From Verrucomicrobiaceae bacterium (lineage in GTDB: Bacteria; Verrucomicrobiota; Verrucomicrobiia; Verrucomicrobiales; Verrucomicrobiaceae): DNA of 64,000 bases. A program made the translations under genes and the position numbers. The notes beneath the pieces are model-generated. The model worked only from the letters and a program-made list of their open reading frames with translations, ran no database searches and had not been told where the DNA came from. The stretch lies in assembly GCA_016795465.1 (NCBI GenBank), contig JAEUHK010000126.1:124001-188000 (forward strand). The letters are read 5' to 3'. Shown here piece after piece: positions 60,509-64,000 of this stretch (positions within the stretch are counted from its first letter, which is position 1; each line of letters begins with the position of its first letter).

Positions 60509-61198
60509 CTACTGCTGATGCTCGAGATACTTGATCACGGCTTCGGTGCGGGAGCGGACGTGGAGCTTGGTATAGACGGCCTTGAGGTAGTCGCGGACGG
60601 TTTCGTAGCTGATGCCGAGGTCGTGGGCGACTTCTTTGGGGACCATGCCTTGGGCGAGGCGTTCGAGGATCTGGCTTTCACGCGGGGTGAGGCCGGGGAT
60701 TTCCTTCTTCTGCGGCACAACGGGCTCCTGGAAGGTCTTGATGAGGAGTCGCGCGATCTCCTGGCTGAGCGGGGCACCGCCTTCGCTGGCCTGGCGGATG
60801 CCGGCGGCGATCTCGGCGGGCTTGGAGGACTTCAGCAGGTAGCCGTGGGCTCCGGCACGCAGCGCGGCGAAGACCTTGTCGGGATCGTCATGGATGGTGA
60901 GGACGACGAAGGCGGTGTTGCCGAGGCGCGGGGACATCTGGCGGATCAATTCAATGCCGGAGACCTTTGGGAGTTCGAGATCGACGATGACCACATGAGG
61001 CCGCATGTCGGCGATGGGCTTCACGGCGTCCTCGGCGCTTTCCCAGGCTCCGATGAACTCAAAGCCATGCGCAGGCTTCTGGATGAGCTTTTTGAGGAAA
61101 AGCCGCAGCGTCGCGTCATCCTCGACCACGCCGACGCGGAGGATCTTCTGTTCGGGGGAACTGCTGTTCGTTTCTGGCATGCCGGAACTAAACGACAT
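60509..61198 (-). CDS. NarL/LuxR-family response regulator of the second polysaccharide cluster
   Basis: This is 229 residues from the ATG at 61198, which has a GGAGGG very close upstream. The ATG at 61180 (MPETNSSS) is an alternative. The open frame extends to 61522 over the next spacer, but that part is not coding-like. The receiver reads LRVGVVEDDATLRL, with the acceptor in HVVIVDLELPKVSG and Lys in GYLLKSSKP. The LuxR HTH reads TPRESQILERLAQGMVPKEV, GISYETVRDYLKAVYTKLH. No kinase gene adjoins it. It sits between a GumC/Wza fusion gene and a Wza gene and probably regulates this cluster. Confidence 0.88.
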   Translation of the reverse strand: MSFSSGMPETNSSSPEQKILRVGVVEDDATLRLFLKKLIQKPAHGFEFIGAWESAEDAVKPIADMRPHVVIVDLELPKVSGIELIRQMSPRLGNTAFVVLTIHDDPDKVFAALRAGAHGYLLKSSKPAEIAAGIRQASEGGAPLSQEIARLLIKTFQEPVVPQKKEIPGLTPRESQILERLAQGMVPKEVAHDLGISYETVRDYLKAVYTKLHVRSRTEAVIKYLEHQQ

Positions 61199-61280
61199 GC
61201 CCTCCGGGAGGGACAAGGTCTTTTTGTTAAACCTTGCCGTATCGACGGCTAAAACTCCGCGTGTCTTAAAGACCGTGAAC

Positions 61281-64000
61281 TCAGCGAAGCTGCGGCAGCA
61301 GCGGCTGCTGGATGTAGGGTCCGATGTTGTGATTGGTCCAGGCGGAGACCGCGCCTTGCAGGAAGGCATTGATGGCGATGCCGAGCAGTTCTTCCGCACG
61401 AGCCCACGGGCGGTCGGCGATGTAAACGATGTCCTTCGGCTCCAGCCGGAAGCCTTTGCTGCGTGCGGCGAGCACGTCCTCCATGTCCACGACGAATCGC
61501 TCCGGCTTGTCGAGCGATCCACGGATGACGAGCACCCGCCGCGTGTAGGCTTTCTGCGTGAAGCCGCCCGCGGTGGCGATGGCGCTGTGCACGCTGGTAT
61601 GGGCGAGAAGGCCCTGCGTGCCCTGCATCTTCACATCACCGAGGACGTAGATCTCGTTGGAGTTCGCGGAGGGGAAGTAAAGGTAGTCGCCGGGCTCGAT
61701 GGGGACGTTTTGCGTCATGTCGCCCTTCATGAACAGCGCCTCCATATTCACCGGCACGCGCTTCTGGCCGCGCATGAGAAAGCTGCGGCCGAGATCGGCG
61801 AGCTCGACGGTGTTTTGTTGAAACAGACCGGTCTCCAGCCCGCCAGCCTCGGCGACGAGCTCCAGGATGCTCATGGGCCGATGAAGCGGGACCGCGCCCT
61901 TTTTGACCACTTTGCCGAGCACATAGGCTTTGCGGCTCTGAAAAGTGAACGGCGTGACGATGACCTTGGCGTTGCGGTAGTAGCGTTGAAGCTCGGTGGT
62001 GAGCTTTTCGCGCAACTCATCGACGGTGAGCCCCGCGGCCTGGATGTCGCGCGCATGCAGGTAGGTGAGGCGGCCATCAGGACCGATGGAGACTTCCGCA
62101 CGTTGATGGCCTTCAAAGCCGGGCATGTTGATGTTCACGGCATCGCCCGGGCCGAGACGAAGCGGCTCGGGTGAAGGAGCTGCATTCGCCAAAGCGGACG
62201 AAAGCACCAGCAGCGCGGCGAAACGTGCCAGCGCCATCGGCTTGAGCGTGGGGGCGTGATCGAGCACGGCCGCGACGAGGCGGCAGCCGGTGTCGCGATA
62301 CATGCGGAGCGTGTCGCTCACGTTTTGCACACGGGAATGACCGCTGCGTCCGGCCCAGATGAGATTCGGCAGACGTTCGGCGATGAGCAGCGCCTCCGGC
62401 TGCTCGACGGAAGGCAGCGTGATGAGGATGACGAGCTGCGGCGAGGTGCGCCAAAGATTCATGGCGGTGAGCCACTGCTGCCGCTGGGTGGCTGTCCATG
62501 TCCAACCGGGACCGATGCGCAGCGAGCAAACAGTATCGCCCGCCTCACGAAGATGCGTGATGACCTGCTCCGGGTCACGCACGGCCTCTTCGAGGTCAAA
62601 CTGGCCCTCGGTGGAGATCGTGATGCAATTCAAGCCGCGGCGCACGGCGGCCATGGCGAGCCGGTTGGTCATGCGTGAGGCCGTTTCCGCATCATCCGCA
62701 TGCATGAGGCCGCACACGGTGGCCTCGCCACGAGCCGGGATGACAAGCATGGGCTGCAAACGTGTCCACGTGCGGAAGGCCCAGGCCTCCTCGCTCTCGT
62801 GGAGCTGCCGCTGATCCTGCGGCAGCAGGCCGATGACGGGCACGCCGGTGGCGCGTTTCAGATCGCCCGCACTGCGGATGCGGCCATCGAGCAGCGTGAA
62901 GGTGATCGCGAGCAAGGCGACGACGCCTGCTCCAGCCGCGAAACCTCCGCCGGTGACCATGGCGAGCTTTTGCGTGGGTTTTACCGACGCCACATCCTGC
63001 GGGCGGTCCATGGCGAAGAGCTTGAAGTAGCCCTGCGCATCTTCTTCAAACAGAGCGGCCTCACGCTGGCGGCCGGCGAGCAGGTCACGCGAGGCTTCCA
63101 AGGTCTGCTGCTTCGATTTGATGCTGGCGTATTCCATCGCCTTGCGCGGGAGGGTGGCGAGGCGGTCGTTCAACTCCGTGCGCACGGTCTCCAGCTTGCC
63201 GAGCTGCTCCTGCATGACCTTTTTCTCGGAGCGAAGGCGCACGAGCTCCAGGTAAAGACTCTCCGCCACGGCGCTCTCGCCGGGCTTTGGCGGCGCATCG
63301 GCACGCGGGCCGCTGTTTTTGAGCTGTGCCTCCATGGCAGCGAGCTTTTCACGCGCCTCGATCATCGTGGGATGCTCATCGGTGTAGCGCACGGCGAGCT
63401 CAGCGAGCTGTCGGCGGGCCGCATCGAGGCGTGCGGCATTGGTATCGACCTTGGAGAGTTCGTTTTCGACGCCCTGGATGCGCAGGTCGAGTGTCTCGTG
63501 GTCGAGCTTCAGCGTCTCATACTTCAGCGTGAAGTTTCCCAGCTCGCCAAGCCAGGCGTCCATCTGCTTGTCCGCATCGACGAGCTGCTCCCGCTTCGCG
63601 TAATCGAGGAGTTCCTCGTTTGCCTTCACGAGGTCGGACTCGGTGCGCTTGATCTGCTCTTGAAGGAACTGGCGCATCTCCGTGGCGGAGCCGCGCTGGA
63701 GATCGCGGGCGAGCTGGAGCACCTCGGCGGTGTAGGCCTGGAGGATGGCGAGCGATGCCTCCGGGCTCTTGTCGCAGGTCATGCTGATGGAGACGACATC
63801 GGTGTTTCGCTCGGGAGCGATGATGAGGCCGGAACGGATCACGCTTTCATCGAAGCGGCCTTCGAGACGCTTCGCCGCGCCTTCGACGACGGCTCCATTG
63901 TGCATCAGCTTGATGAAGGTGGGAATCGTCATGTCACGCGGGCGGAAGGCCTCGCCGGAGTCGGACTGGCGGAAGGCGGACGCGGCCTCCTGCTTGACGA
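61281..64000 (-). CDS. GumC-type chain-length protein fused to a P-loop-less kinase domain and a Wza-like export domain (5' end outside the window)
   Basis: The frame is open to the right edge, and no start is chosen because the first membrane helix of a GumC protein is missing. An internal ATG at 63932 is not a likely start. From the visible N-terminus: a periplasmic region with long coiled coils, a membrane helix (VTGGGFAAGAGVVALLAITF) and a BY-kinase-like cytoplasmic domain without Walker A (VCGLMHADDAETASRMTN). A signal-peptide-like helix follows (MALARFAALLVLSSALANA, Met at 62237), then a full Wza region: LGPGDAVNINMPGFEGHQRA, KAYVLGKVVKKGAVPLHRPM, NEIYVLGDVKMQGTQGLLAH. Inner-membrane and outer-membrane export parts in one polypeptide are unusual. 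Separate translation from 62237 is possible, though no ribosome-binding site is seen there. Confidence 0.85.
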   Translation of the reverse strand, partial: VKQEAASAFRQSDSGEAFRPRDMTIPTFIKLMHNGAVVEGAAKRLEGRFDESVIRSGLIIAPERNTDVVSISMTCDKSPEASLAILQAYTAEVLQLARDLQRGSATEMRQFLQEQIKRTESDLVKANEELLDYAKREQLVDADKQMDAWLGELGNFTLKYETLKLDHETLDLRIQGVENELSKVDTNAARLDAARRQLAELAVRYTDEHPTMIEAREKLAAMEAQLKNSGPRADAPPKPGESAVAESLYLELVRLRSEKKVMQEQLGKLETVRTELNDRLATLPRKAMEYASIKSKQQTLEASRDLLAGRQREAALFEEDAQGYFKLFAMDRPQDVASVKPTQKLAMVTGGGFAAGAGVVALLAITFTLLDGRIRSAGDLKRATGVPVIGLLPQDQRQLHESEEAWAFRTWTRLQPMLVIPARGEATVCGLMHADDAETASRMTNRLAMAAVRRGLNCITISTEGQFDLEEAVRDPEQVITHLREAGDTVCSLRIGPGWTWTATQRQQWLTAMNLWRTSPQLVILITLPSVEQPEALLIAERLPNLIWAGRSGHSRVQNVSDTLRMYRDTGCRLVAAVLDHAPTLKPMALARFAALLVLSSALANAAPSPEPLRLGPGDAVNINMPGFEGHQRAEVSIGPDGRLTYLHARDIQAAGLTVDELREKLTTELQRYYRNAKVIVTPFTFQSRKAYVLGKVVKKGAVPLHRPMSILELVAEAGGLETGLFQQNTVELADLGRSFLMRGQKRVPVNMEALFMKGDMTQNVPIEPGDYLYFPSANSNEIYVLGDVKMQGTQGLLAHTSVHSAIATAGGFTQKAYTRRVLVIRGSLDKPERFVVDMEDVLAARSKGFRLEPKDIVYIADRPWARAEELLGIAINAFLQGAVSAWTNHNIGPYIQQPLLPQLR

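Noticed and set aside
61005-62174. 389-residue plus-strand frame
   Set aside because: It is antisense to the regulator and the Wza-like region, with no recognisable domain.

Overview
The window looks like a chromosomal segment of a GC-rich Verrucomicrobiota bacterium, probably of the Verrucomicrobiaceae/Prosthecobacter type. This is an inference from three things: a giant protein of autotransporter-associated beta-strand repeats, PEP-CTERM/exosortase pairs linked to exopolysaccharide genes, and many hybrid histidine kinases. I see no rRNA, tRNA, CRISPR array or intact insertion sequence.

Layout. 0-2.3 kb: the tail of a probable ABC substrate-binding protein, then a NarX/UhpB-type kinase and a LuxR-type response regulator. 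2.3-3.5 kb: a secreted protein with a possible NlpC/P60-like Cys/His pair. 3.8-18.3 kb: one 4826-residue PEP-CTERM surface protein, followed by a small protein with two tandem HTH-like domains. 19-29.6 kb: phosphorelay proteins, comprising one degenerate kinase-receiver, one single-domain receiver and three large hybrid kinases. 29.8-38.06 kb: a co-directional run closed by a strong terminator, containing a degenerate kinase, LuxR regulator, FadL-like outer-membrane protein, PhcB-like methyltransferase, double-core hybrid kinase and receiver/ATPase-like protein. It resembles the Ralstonia phcBSR 3-hydroxy fatty-acid methyl-ester quorum-sensing locus with an added outer-membrane channel, and is my main candidate for an undescribed system.

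38-53 kb: exosortase and exopolysaccharide region. A PEP-CTERM protein, an exosortase fused to an EpsI-like domain and a TPR protein form one operon. An orphan LuxR regulator follows. Next are a FecR-domain protein, a beta-barrel, a Wza-like exporter and a BY-kinase, then a second unit of PEP-CTERM-like protein, exosortase and glycosyltransferase, and a divergent O-antigen ligase-like protein.

53-56.3 kb: an accessory segment with a 1.4-kb gene desert of tandem repeats, followed by a more AT-rich patch with HNH nuclease-like and XRE genes. 56.3-64 kb: a second polysaccharide cluster with an acyltransferase, GT4, Wza-like lipoprotein, LuxR regulator and a gene fusing a GumC-type chain-length protein, a kinase-like domain without a P-loop, and a Wza-like export domain. 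It runs off the right edge. Its spacers hold several heptanucleotide repeat families.

Plausible joint working (inference): the sensors and the PhcB-like signal locus feed LuxR-type regulators, which may control polysaccharide export and display of PEP-CTERM proteins. Three promoters share a TTAAGCC/GGCTTAA dyad that could be one regulator's operator.
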